This document shows positions 53,968 through 61,558 of a stretch of 64,000 nt of DNA, piece by piece. Position numbers and translations under genes: made by a program. The notes beneath the pieces are model-generated. The model saw only the letters and a program-made list of their open reading frames with translations, ran no database searches and had not been told where the DNA came from. Position 1 is the first letter of the stretch. Each line of letters begins with the position of its first letter. The DNA is from CAWBYL01 sp963793025 (GTDB lineage Bacteria > Actinomycetota > Acidimicrobiia > Acidimicrobiales > Acidimicrobilacustridaceae), in assembly GCA_963793025.1 (NCBI GenBank), contig CAWBYL010000002.1, positions 372,001 to 436,000 of the forward strand, read 5' to 3'.

Positions 53968-54437
53968 TGGCGGAGGTCTCGCCGGTGGGCGACACCGAGG
54001 GGCTGCTCGGCCACGTCGTGCGTCTGAACGTGGCCGTCGACCGCGTGCTCGGTGCCATCACCGGCGCAGCCGGGATCAGCGTGGCCGACTACCTGGTGCT
54101 CGGAGTGGTTCGGCGATCGCCTCACCATCGGAGCGCGCCGACGGCCATCTGCGACGTGCTCGGCCGCACCACCGGTGGCATGTCGCTCACCCTCGACCGG
54201 CTGGAGCGCGCCGGTCTGGTGCGGAGGCTGCCCGATCCGTCGGACCGGCGCCGGGTCGTGGTCGAGGCCACGCCCGAGGGCGTGGCGCTGGCCACCAGCG
54301 TCAATCGGGCGCTGCACGACTGGGAGGAGTCCCTCGGTGCCACGTCGGGCGAACACCGGTCGATCACCGACGCGCTCGGGCGCCTGACCGAGATGATCGA
54401 CGGCGGCCCCGCCGAGGCCCACGAGCTCACCGCCTGA
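53967..54437 (+). CDS. MarR-family transcriptional regulator
   Basis: A 156-residue winged-helix dimeric regulator. The HTH and wing are seen in TAICDVLGRTTGGMSLTLDRLERAGLVRR and DPSDRRRVVVEATPEG (DxRxxR wing motif). N- and C-terminal helices would dimerise. It overlaps the amidohydrolase stop by one base; autoregulation through the inverted repeat at 52686-52696 is likely for this family but not shown. The hairpin repeat locus 3 begins 20 bases after its stop. Confidence 0.9.
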   Translation: MAEVSPVGDTEGLLGHVVRLNVAVDRVLGAITGAAGISVADYLVLGVVRRSPHHRSAPTAICDVLGRTTGGMSLTLDRLERAGLVRRLPDPSDRRRVVVEATPEGVALATSVNRALHDWEESLGATSGEHRSITDALGRLTEMIDGGPAEAHELTA

Positions 54438-54456
54438 GCCCACCCCCTCCTCCATC

Positions 54457-54567
54457 AAACGATGCGCATCTCGCGTGCCATGGCACGCGTCGGGCGCATC
54501 GTTTTTGGAGGAGGGCCGAAACGATGCGCATCTCGCGTGCCAGAGCACGCGAGATCCGCATCAGATT
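54457..54567 (+). repeat. Tandem hairpin repeat, locus 3 (2 copies, 62-bp period)
   Basis: Copies at 54457-54504 and 54519-54567 start 62 bp apart and begin AAACGATGCGCATCTCGCGT like locus 1. Copy 1 has loop CATG and closes with GCGCATCGTTT, so its outer arms are complementary over 11 bases. In copy 2 the internal-loop bases are also complementary (ATCT/AGAT), giving an almost perfect 18-bp stem with a single C-C mismatch. It lies between the stops of marR and a convergent acyl-CoA dehydrogenase. Confidence 0.85.
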
Positions 54568-54572
54568 GGCGG

Positions 54573-54628
54573 AGCGGGAAGCGGGAAGCGGGAAGCGGGA
54601 AGCGGGAAGCGGGAAGCGGGAAGCGGGT
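54573..54628. repeat. AGCGGGA heptamer microsatellite
   Basis: Seven perfect and one imperfect copy of AGCGGGA in direct tandem, immediately after hairpin repeat locus 3 and ending five bases before the acyl-CoA dehydrogenase stop (minus strand). It is non-coding; copy number is probably variable by slippage. Confidence 0.9.
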
Positions 54629-54633
54629 GGGGG

Positions 54634-55605
54634 TCAGCGGGCCACGTGGGCGGCGACGAGCTCGGCGGCGTCGTCGGGGGAGCCGAACTGCGTCTCCAGC
54701 ACCCATGCCCGCTTGAGGTAGAGGTGGGCGACGACCTCCCAGGTGAAGCCCATGCCGCCATGGACCTGGATCCCGGTCTTGGCGTTCTCGGTGGCCGCCC
54801 GGGCGGCCATGAGCCGGGCCGAGGCCACCGACCGGTCGACATCGCCGACCTCGGGCTCGTCCAGGGTGACCCCGGCGCTCCACACCGCAGAGCGAGCCAC
54901 CTCGGTACGCATGAAGCAGTCGGCGAGCAGGTGCTTGAGGCCCTGGAACGTTCCGATGGGCTTGCCGAACTGCTGGCGCTCCTTGGCGTACTCCACCGCC
55001 ACTCGCGTCGAGGCCTCGGCCAGGCCCACCATCTGCGCCGACGCCAGCACCGAGCCGGTGCGACGCCAGGCGTCGGCGACCTCGGGTCCGGCGATGCGCC
55101 GGCCCTCGGGGACGCGATCGAGGAGCGTCACCGGAGTGATGGGATCGGTGGGGTGCGACAGCAGGGTTCCGCTCACCGACGAGGCCTCCACCGAAGCAAC
55201 CCCACCCTCGTCGATGACCAGGAGCACGTCGGCGTCCCGGAGGTGCTCGACGACGATGGGTCCGTGGGCCGGGCGCTCGAGGACGGCGGGCACCACCCTC
55301 CCGTCGACCACGCCGTCGACGAGGCCGGCGGCGAGGGTGGCGGCGACGAGGGGACCGGGCACGAGCCCGGCGCCCAGCGACTCGTGCACGAGCACGGCGT
55401 CGATGGTGCCGAGGCCCACGCCACCTTGATCCTCGGGAAGGGCGATGCCGAAGGTTCCGAGCTCGGCCATCTCGGTCCAGGCGGCCCGGTCGAAGCCGCC
55501 GGGTTCGGCGAAGGCCCGGACCGAGTCGATGTCGAAGCGGTCGGCGGCGAAGCGGGAGATCATCTCCTGAAGGGCCTGCTGGTCGTCGTCGAGATCGAGG
55601 TCCAC
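54634..55605 (-). CDS. Acyl-CoA dehydrogenase, small subunit type
   Basis: A 323-residue acyl-CoA dehydrogenase-fold protein, shorter than the usual 380-400. Conserved parts include GIALPEDQGGVGLG, AKERQQFGKPIGTFQGLKH (FAD/CoA contact region) and QVHGGMGFTWEVVAHLYLKR. Its length, and the ~395-residue dehydrogenase gene directly upstream (one-base overlap, TAGTG), match the alpha2-beta2 heteromeric dehydrogenases used in actinobacterial sterol side-chain degradation. A role in steroid or branched acyl-CoA oxidation is inferred. GTG 55605. Confidence 0.87.
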   Translation of the reverse strand: MDLDLDDDQQALQEMISRFAADRFDIDSVRAFAEPGGFDRAAWTEMAELGTFGIALPEDQGGVGLGTIDAVLVHESLGAGLVPGPLVAATLAAGLVDGVVDGRVVPAVLERPAHGPIVVEHLRDADVLLVIDEGGVASVEASSVSGTLLSHPTDPITPVTLLDRVPEGRRIAGPEVADAWRRTGSVLASAQMVGLAEASTRVAVEYAKERQQFGKPIGTFQGLKHLLADCFMRTEVARSAVWSAGVTLDEPEVGDVDRSVASARLMAARAATENAKTGIQVHGGMGFTWEVVAHLYLKRAWVLETQFGSPDDAAELVAAHVAR

Positions 55606-56792
55606 TAGCGCTCCCTGGGGAGGCCGAGCACGCGCTCGGCGATGATGTTCTGCTGGATCTGGGACGTTCCGCCACCGAGCGAGATGGCGAACGCGTGCAG
55701 GCGGCTGTGCACCTGGGCGGCGGTGGGCAGCCCGTCGAGGTCGTCCATGGCCAGCGAGGCCCGGTCGAGGATGCGCAGCGCCAGGTCACCCAGGCGGTGC
55801 ACCACGCCCGCGTAGGAGAGCTTGAAGGCCGAGCCCGCCCCCATCGGCAGACCGCCCTTGGCGCCGGCTGAGACGTTGCGCTTGGTGTAGGCCCACAGGG
55901 CGTCGAGCTCGGCCGCGATCTGCCCGAGATCGCGGCGGATGCCGGGGTCGTCCCATGCCGTGCCCGAGCCCCGAGGTGTGCGCTGGGCGATGGTCACGAG
56001 GTCGCGCATCACGTTGGTGGTGTCGAGCATCTCGCCCACGAAGCCGGTGCCCCGCTCGAAGCTGAGCGTGACGTTGGCGACCCGCCAGCCGTCGTTCTCG
56101 TCGCCGACCCGGTTGCTCACCGGCACCCTGACCTCGTCGAGGAACAGCTCGGCGAACTCGGCCGAGCCGTGCACGGTGACGAGCGGTCGCACGTCGATCC
56201 CGGGCAGGTCCATGGGCATGATGAGCCAGGTGATGCCCTTGTGCTTCGGCGAGTCGGGGTTGGTGCGGACGAGCAGCTCGCAGTAGTCGGCCACCGATGC
56301 GTTGGAGGTCCAGATCTTCTGGCCGCTCACCACGTAGTGGTCGCCGTCACGTACCGCCCGGGTGCGGAGGCTGGCCAGGTCGCTGCCCGCTCCGGGCTCG
56401 GAGAAGCCCTGGCACCACACGTGCTCGCCGGTGAGGATCCCGCGCAGGTGGTGGGACTGCTGCTCGGGTGAGCCCTCGGCGATGAGGGTGGGGCCGGCGT
56501 GCATCTGACCGACGAAGCCGACGCTCACCTCGGGGGCGTGGGCGGCCGAGGCCTCCTCCAGGTAGATGAGGTGCTCGCTCGGGCTGGCCCCCTTGCCTCC
56601 GCCCTCGACGGGCCAGTTGATGCCCGCGTACCCGGCGTCGAACAAGAGGCGCTGCCAGTGGGCCTCGTGGGCGCGACGGGCCGGCCAGTCGTGGTCGTCG
56701 GGCTCGGGCGGGAGCGTCGGGACGGTCGCGGCGAGCCAGGCTCGCAGGGCCGACCGGAACTCGGCGTCGGAAGGTGAATCTCGCAGCTGCAC
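55605..56792 (-). CDS. Acyl-CoA dehydrogenase, large subunit type
   Basis: A 395-residue flavoenzyme. CQGFSEPGAGSDLASLRTRAV is the FAD/substrate signature (about 125-145), YVVSGQKIWTSNASVADYC follows, and the C-terminus has ISLGGGTSQIQQNIIAERVLGLPRE. ASTSL-type N-terminal helices contain YAGINWPVEGGGKGAS. It should form a heterotetramer with the downstream small subunit, as in ChsE-like pairs. GTG 56792 was chosen because AGGAGG lies seven bases upstream; the frame runs much further but as shadow. Confidence 0.88.
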   Translation of the reverse strand: MQLRDSPSDAEFRSALRAWLAATVPTLPPEPDDHDWPARRAHEAHWQRLLFDAGYAGINWPVEGGGKGASPSEHLIYLEEASAAHAPEVSVGFVGQMHAGPTLIAEGSPEQQSHHLRGILTGEHVWCQGFSEPGAGSDLASLRTRAVRDGDHYVVSGQKIWTSNASVADYCELLVRTNPDSPKHKGITWLIMPMDLPGIDVRPLVTVHGSAEFAELFLDEVRVPVSNRVGDENDGWRVANVTLSFERGTGFVGEMLDTTNVMRDLVTIAQRTPRGSGTAWDDPGIRRDLGQIAAELDALWAYTKRNVSAGAKGGLPMGAGSAFKLSYAGVVHRLGDLALRILDRASLAMDDLDGLPTAAQVHSRLHAFAISLGGGTSQIQQNIIAERVLGLPRER

Positions 56793-56851
56793 CCGGGACC
56801 TCCTGTCGTGGGCCCTGCTGTTGTACCTCGGACCCGGCGACCCCGGGACGA

Positions 56852-57589
56852 TCAGAGGTCGGACCAACCCTCGTGGCGGTCGGAGCGGGCGGGTTGGCGA
56901 CCGAGCTTGAGTGGCGCCGTCGGCGCGTCGCACATCAAGAAGCGCTCGAAGGAACGGGCCCCCCACTGGCGGTCTCGCCAGGCCTTGAGCGCCGGGTCGG
57001 CGTAGACGGCCTTTTCGAACTCGGCCCAGTGCGGCCACGTCGGGATCGCCCAGATCACGATGCACTCGTCGTCGCCGTGCATGGAGGACTTGAAGGCGCC
57101 GACCAGCTCCCATCCGAAGGGTCGGTGGGCTTCGATGCCCTCGTCGCGGACGGCGGAGAGGTGGTCGTCGGCGCCGCCGGGCTCGACCCGGATCGTCTCG
57201 TGGGCGTAGACCGCGCCGGCGACCCCGTCGGCGCACAGCTCGTCGATGGTGCGGGTCCACGGCGCAGGGACGAGCACCCGGTCGAAGCCGCCGCGGCGGT
57301 AGTTCGCGGCCTCGTTCCACCACTTCTCGAGCTTCTCGTCCTGGAGGCTGGGCCGTCCGAGCTCGTGGCCGAGGCCGGCGGCCAGACCGTCGAAGCCGTC
57401 TTCCTCCCACATGTTCACGACCTGGGGCCACCGACCGGTGGTGCCGACCGTGCCCCACACGCCGAAGCACAGCTGGTGGCGCTCGTCCTGGGCGATGGGG
57501 CTCCAGTTGGCGGTCATGTGGTGCATGTAGTTGGGACGGTTGGGTCCGATGATGTCGATGAGCTCGTGCGTGTAGACCTTGTCGTTCAC
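56852..57589 (-). CDS. NIPSNAP-like two-domain protein
   Basis: A 245-residue soluble protein. The first half has VYTHELIDIIGPNRPNYMHH and FGVWGTVGTTGRWPQVVNMWE; the second begins GAVYAHETIRVEPGGADDHL and continues IVIWAIPTWPHWAEFEKAV. This is the pattern of two ferredoxin-like (NIPSNAP/ABM) domains. Function unknown; such proteins often accompany lipid or polyketide genes. It is upstream of the dehydrogenase pair on the same strand and divergent from a crotonase. GTG 57589 has GGGGAG eight bases upstream. Confidence 0.7.
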   Translation of the reverse strand: MNDKVYTHELIDIIGPNRPNYMHHMTANWSPIAQDERHQLCFGVWGTVGTTGRWPQVVNMWEEDGFDGLAAGLGHELGRPSLQDEKLEKWWNEAANYRRGGFDRVLVPAPWTRTIDELCADGVAGAVYAHETIRVEPGGADDHLSAVRDEGIEAHRPFGWELVGAFKSSMHGDDECIVIWAIPTWPHWAEFEKAVYADPALKAWRDRQWGARSFERFLMCDAPTAPLKLGRQPARSDRHEGWSDL

Positions 57590-57694
57590 TGCGGCACTCC
57601 CCTCGGCGGTTCTCCCGCCGGCTCCGATCAGGGCCTCGGTCGCGCCGACCCCGAGGGGTGGGGTGCGGCCACCGGAGCTTCCGGGGCGAGATGT

Positions 57695-57703
57695 ATACAG
57701 TAT
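57695..57703 (+). promoter_or_regulatory. Promoter/operator of crotonase operon
   Basis: The 9-bp inverted repeat ATAC-A-GTAT (57695-57703) overlaps a -10-like TACAGT (57696-57701) that ends seven bases before the ATG at 57709. No Shine-Dalgarno is present, so the transcript is probably leaderless and repressible at this site. Confidence 0.45.
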
Positions 57704-57708
57704 CTACC

Positions 57709-58518
57709 ATGTCGTCCTACGAGAGCGTGCCTGGCCTGGTGGTCGCGCTCGACTCCGGTGTGCTCCGGTTGACGTTCGACCGGGCCGACAAGCGCAACGC
57801 GCTCGACGACGACATGGTGGCCGCCATGATCGCCTCGGTCGAGCAGGCCGGAAAGGACGAGGCCGTCCGGGCCATCGTGATCGCCGGCAACGGCGACCAC
57901 TTCTGCTCCGGGTTCGACATCGTGGCCCGCAATGCTCCCGGGGGCACCCGGCCCCGGGTCGGCAGCATCCAACGCCGGCTGCCGTCGCAGGCCAACCGCC
58001 TCGTGCCCCTGCTCCTCGACACCCAGGTTCCCGTGGTGTGCGTGGTGCAGGGTTGGGCCGCCGGCATCGGGCTCAACCTCGCGCTGGCCGCCGACGTGGC
58101 CGTCGTCGCGACCGACGCACGCTTCTGGGCCCCGTTCGTCGAGCGGGGCTTCACGCCCGACAGCGGCACGAGCTGGATGCTGCCCCGCCGCATCGGTGAG
58201 GTGCGGGCCCGGGACATGGTGCTGCTGGGCCGGGTCGTGTCCGGCGCCGAGGCGGCCGACTGGGGTCTGGTGCACGAGGCGGTGGAGCCGGCCGAGCTGA
58301 GCGCCACCGCCGAGGAGGTCGTGGGCCGGCTGGCCGGCTCGGCCACCGTGGCTCTCGGGCTGGCCAAGTGGCTCCTCGCCAGCGGGCGCACCGCACCACT
58401 CGAGGCCCACCTCCAGGACGAGGCGATGGCCATGGAGCTGGCCTCGCGCTCGGAGGACTTCAAGGAGGGTCTGGCCTCGTTCCGCGACAAGCGCCGGCCC
58501 GAGTACAAGGGACGTTGA
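57709..58518 (+). CDS. Enoyl-CoA hydratase/isomerase (PaaG-like)
   Basis: A 269-residue crotonase. HFCSGFDIVA and VQGWAAGIGLNLALAAD form the oxyanion hole. Instead of the hydratase glutamates it has Asn after the G-x-G and FTPDSGTSWMLPRRIG, whose Asp matches the catalytic Asp of PaaG/delta-isomerase types. It is thus more likely an isomerase or ring-epoxide isomerase-like enzyme than a hydratase. First gene of an operon with acyl-CoA dehydrogenase, two crotonases and a thiolase. Confidence 0.85.
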   Translation: MSSYESVPGLVVALDSGVLRLTFDRADKRNALDDDMVAAMIASVEQAGKDEAVRAIVIAGNGDHFCSGFDIVARNAPGGTRPRVGSIQRRLPSQANRLVPLLLDTQVPVVCVVQGWAAGIGLNLALAADVAVVATDARFWAPFVERGFTPDSGTSWMLPRRIGEVRARDMVLLGRVVSGAEAADWGLVHEAVEPAELSATAEEVVGRLAGSATVALGLAKWLLASGRTAPLEAHLQDEAMAMELASRSEDFKEGLASFRDKRRPEYKGR

Positions 58519-58519
58519 C

Positions 58520-59842
58520 ATGACCGATGGGCACCCCGCCGAGGTCGCCGCCGACCTGGCCATGGACCCCGGTGTCGGGGTGGAGGACGCCGTGGACGCC
58601 ACCACCGCATGGGTGGAGGCCAACGTGCCCAAGGTGTGGCGCGACGCCGCGGCCCGGGGCGGCCCGGCCGCCATCCGGGCGGTCCGTCCCTTCGCCGCCT
58701 ATGAGGCCTGGTACCCGACCTTCGCCTGCTCGGGCCTGGCCGTGTCCACCTGGCCCACCGCCTACGGAGGCCTCGATCTGGCCCCGGCGGTGGCCCGGGC
58801 CGTCGAGGGGGTCCTGGCCCCGTACAACCTGGGTCGCCTGAACCCGCTCGGGCTCAACCTGGCCGCTCCCGCGCTGTTCGCCCACGGCACCGAGGAGCAA
58901 CGCCTCCGGTTCCTCCCGCCCATGGTCCGCAACGAGGAGATCTGGTGCCAGCTGTTCAGCGAGCCCGGTGCCGGTTCCGACCTCGCCTCCCTGGCCACGC
59001 GAGCCGAGCGCGACGGTGACGACTGGCGCATCACCGGTCAGAAGGTCTGGAGCACCTGGGCCCACAACGCCGACTTCGGCGTGCTGCTGGCCCGCACCGA
59101 CCCCGACCTGCCCAAACGGCAGGGCATCACCTACTTCCTCGTGGGCCTGCACGAACCGGGCGTCGAGGTTCGAGCGCTGCGCCACATCACCGGCGAGGTC
59201 GACTTCAACGAGACCTTCCTCGACCAGGTGCGGGTGCCCGACTCCCAGCGCGTGGGCGAGATCGGTGGCGGCTGGAAGGTGGCCAACGCCACGCTGTCCG
59301 GCGAGCGCCAGATGGTGTCGGGATCGGGCTCCGGTGGCGTCGACCGCATCGGCGGCTCCGGCACCGAGCGCCTGATCGAGCTGGCCCGGGCCAACCGCGC
59401 CGCCGGGCGGGAGGGAAGCTGGGACGACCCCGTGGTGCGCCAGGAGGTGATGCGGCTCTACAGCGAGGAACGCATCCGGGGCTGGACCAACCAGCGGGTG
59501 AGGGCCGGGCTGAAGGCCGGTCGTTCGCCCGGTCCGGAGAGCTCGATCGGCAAGGTCCACCAGGGCTCGCTCAACCAGCGCATCCAGGCCCTGGCCACCG
59601 ACCTGCTGGGTGCCGGCGCGCTGGCGTGGGCCGAGCCCGACCCGTCCCTCGACGACCCGGCCGAGAACTACGCCGCCGGACTGCCCCGCGAGGTGAAGGG
59701 GATGCTGCGCAGCCGGGCCAACACGATCGAGGGGGGCACGTCCGAGGTGAACAAGAACATCGTCGGGGAACGGGTCCTCGGCCTGCCTCGGGAGCCCGAT
59801 GCGTGGCAGGGCCAGCCCTGGCGCGACGTGCCCCGGAGCTGA
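58520..59842 (+). CDS. Acyl-CoA dehydrogenase
   Basis: A 440-residue flavoenzyme for the first step of beta-oxidation. LFSEPGAGSDLASLATRAE is the FAD signature, WRITGQKVWSTWAHNADFG follows, and the C-terminus has NTIEGGTSEVNKNIVGERVLGLPRE with the EGGTSE region. The ~45-residue N-terminal extension (DAVDATTAWVEANVPKVWR) is characteristic of a large actinobacterial subgroup. It starts one base after the crotonase stop and is followed after one base by another crotonase, so it is a single operon. Confidence 0.9.
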   Translation: MTDGHPAEVAADLAMDPGVGVEDAVDATTAWVEANVPKVWRDAAARGGPAAIRAVRPFAAYEAWYPTFACSGLAVSTWPTAYGGLDLAPAVARAVEGVLAPYNLGRLNPLGLNLAAPALFAHGTEEQRLRFLPPMVRNEEIWCQLFSEPGAGSDLASLATRAERDGDDWRITGQKVWSTWAHNADFGVLLARTDPDLPKRQGITYFLVGLHEPGVEVRALRHITGEVDFNETFLDQVRVPDSQRVGEIGGGWKVANATLSGERQMVSGSGSGGVDRIGGSGTERLIELARANRAAGREGSWDDPVVRQEVMRLYSEERIRGWTNQRVRAGLKAGRSPGPESSIGKVHQGSLNQRIQALATDLLGAGALAWAEPDPSLDDPAENYAAGLPREVKGMLRSRANTIEGGTSEVNKNIVGERVLGLPREPDAWQGQPWRDVPRS

Positions 59843-59843
59843 C

Positions 59844-60698
59844 GTGAGCGACGCCCCTCCCCTCCAGATCGAGCGGCACGGCCCCGTCGGCTGGCTGATC
59901 TTCGACCGGCCCACCGCCGGGAACGCCATGGACGCCCGCATGCTCGACGAGCTCCCGGCGGCATGGCGCGCCCTCGACGACGATCCCGAGGTGCGGGTCA
60001 TCGTCAACACGGGGAACGGGAGCAACTTCCAGACCGGCCTCGACGTCGTCCAGCTCAGCCGCGATCCGGAGGCCCTCCGGGAGCAGTCACGGCGCACCAA
60101 GCGGGCCGAGCTGTTGATCAGCGCCTGGCACAACCAGGTGGCCACCCCGGTGATCGCCGCCGTCAACGGCACGTGCGCCGGTGGCGGCCTGCACTTCGTG
60201 GCCGACGCCGACATCGTCATCGCCGCGTCCGACGCCACCTTCCTCGATCCCCACGTGTCGGTCGGGCAGGTCACCGCCTACGAGGGCATCGCCCTGGCCC
60301 GCAAGATGCCGTTCGAGGCGATGATGCGCATGGCGTTGGTGGGTCGCCACGAGCGGATGGGGGCACCGCGGGCCTTGGAGCTGGGCATGATCAGCCAGAT
60401 CGTGGACCCGCCCGAGGACCTGCGTGACGAGGCGCAGGCGCTGGCCGAGAAGATCGCCCAGAACTCGCCGGCGGCCATGGCCGCCTCCAAGCGGGCGCTG
60501 TGGCGGGCGCTGGAGCTGGGCCTCACCGACGCCTGCCGGGCGGGGGCCATGGACCTCGTCTCGATGTGGGGTCACCCCGACCAGGCCGAGGGCCCGCAGG
60601 CCTTCGCCGAGAAGCGCCCGCCCCGCTGGGCGACCACTCCGGCTCCCGAGCGACCCGACCCGAACCCTGTCCCCGACAACCCGAGAGACCAACGATGA
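59844..60698 (+). CDS. Crotonase-family protein, His-substituted (paralogue 1)
   Basis: A 284-residue enoyl-CoA hydratase-fold protein. The oxyanion-hole segments FQTGLDV and AAVNGTCAGGGLH are conserved. Both positions that carry the catalytic glutamates in hydratases are His here: His117 (GGGLHFVAD) and His137 (FLDPHVSVGQ). A hydrolase, lyase or other chemistry is therefore more likely than classic hydration. The last third is 98% identical in DNA to the next gene. GTG 59844; overlaps the next gene as ATGA. Confidence 0.85.
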   Translation: MSDAPPLQIERHGPVGWLIFDRPTAGNAMDARMLDELPAAWRALDDDPEVRVIVNTGNGSNFQTGLDVVQLSRDPEALREQSRRTKRAELLISAWHNQVATPVIAAVNGTCAGGGLHFVADADIVIAASDATFLDPHVSVGQVTAYEGIALARKMPFEAMMRMALVGRHERMGAPRALELGMISQIVDPPEDLRDEAQALAEKIAQNSPAAMAASKRALWRALELGLTDACRAGAMDLVSMWGHPDQAEGPQAFAEKRPPRWATTPAPERPDPNPVPDNPRDQR

Positions 60699-61558
60699 GC
60701 GACGGCTACCGCGACTACACCTGCTTGAAGCTGGAGAGGCACGGCCCGGTGGGTTGGCTGATCAACGACCGCCCCGAGCAGCTGAACGCCATGAACAACA
60801 CGATGCGCGACGAGTTCGCCGACGCCTGGCTCGAGCTCGACGCCGACCCGGCGGTGCGGGTGATCGTGCACACCGGCAACGGCCGCGCCTTCCAGACCGG
60901 CGTGGACGTCTCCGAGATCGCCTCGGACGGCGTGGGCATGCAGCGCTACCAGCAGTCGATGGAGGAGTGGGACGTCCACTTCACCGCGTGGCACCAGGGC
61001 GTCGAGAAGCCGGTCATCACCGCAGTGAACGGGTTGTGCGCGGGTGGCGCGTTCCACTGGGTCGCCGACGCCGACATCGTGATCGCTGCGTCCGACGCCC
61101 AGTTCTTCGATCCCCACGTGTCGGTCGGCCAGGTCGTGGCCATCGAGGCCATCGGGCTCCTCCGCAAGATGCCGTTCGAGGCGGTGATGCGCATGGCGTT
61201 GGTGGGTCGCCACGAGCGGATGGGGGCACAGCGGGCGCTGGAGCTGGGCATGATCAGCCAGATCGTGGACCCGCCCGAGGACCTGCGTGACGAGGCGCAG
61301 GCGCTGGCCGAGAAGATCGCCAAGAACTCGCCGGCGGCCATGGCCGCCTCCAAGCGGGCGCTGTGGCGGGCGCTGGAGCTGGGCCTCACCGACGCCTGCC
61401 GGGCGGGGGCCATGGACCTCGTCTCGATGTGGGGTCACCCCGACCAGGCCGAGGGCCCGCAGGCCTTCGCCGAGAAGCGCGAAGCTCAGTGGGCCGATCC
61501 GACGCCGACCGCGTCCAACGACGGCCACCGCGCCGCCCCCGAAGGGAACCGATCATGA
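60695..61558 (+). CDS. Crotonase-family protein, His-substituted (paralogue 2)
   Basis: A 287-residue paralogue of the preceding protein with the same double substitution: His121 (GGAFHWVAD) and His141 (FFDPHVSVGQ). The N-terminal half differs clearly (LNAMNNTMRDEFADAWLEL), but codons for the last third are nearly identical to paralogue 1. Possibly the two form a hetero-oligomer or act on successive intermediates. ATG 60695 overlaps the previous stop; its own stop overlaps the thiolase ATG. Confidence 0.85.
   Translation: MSDGYRDYTCLKLERHGPVGWLINDRPEQLNAMNNTMRDEFADAWLELDADPAVRVIVHTGNGRAFQTGVDVSEIASDGVGMQRYQQSMEEWDVHFTAWHQGVEKPVITAVNGLCAGGAFHWVADADIVIAASDAQFFDPHVSVGQVVAIEAIGLLRKMPFEAVMRMALVGRHERMGAQRALELGMISQIVDPPEDLRDEAQALAEKIAKNSPAAMAASKRALWRALELGLTDACRAGAMDLVSMWGHPDQAEGPQAFAEKREAQWADPTPTASNDGHRAAPEGNRS
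61166..61480 (+). repeat. Near-identical 315-bp direct repeat within crotonase paralogues
   Basis: Bases 61166-61480 match 60303-60617 with five differences and no gaps (pitch 863 bp), while flanking parts of the two genes have diverged much more. Differences are at codons for Met/Val, Pro/Gln, a silent Ala/Leu pair and Gln/Lys. This is the signature of gene conversion. Confidence 0.9.
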
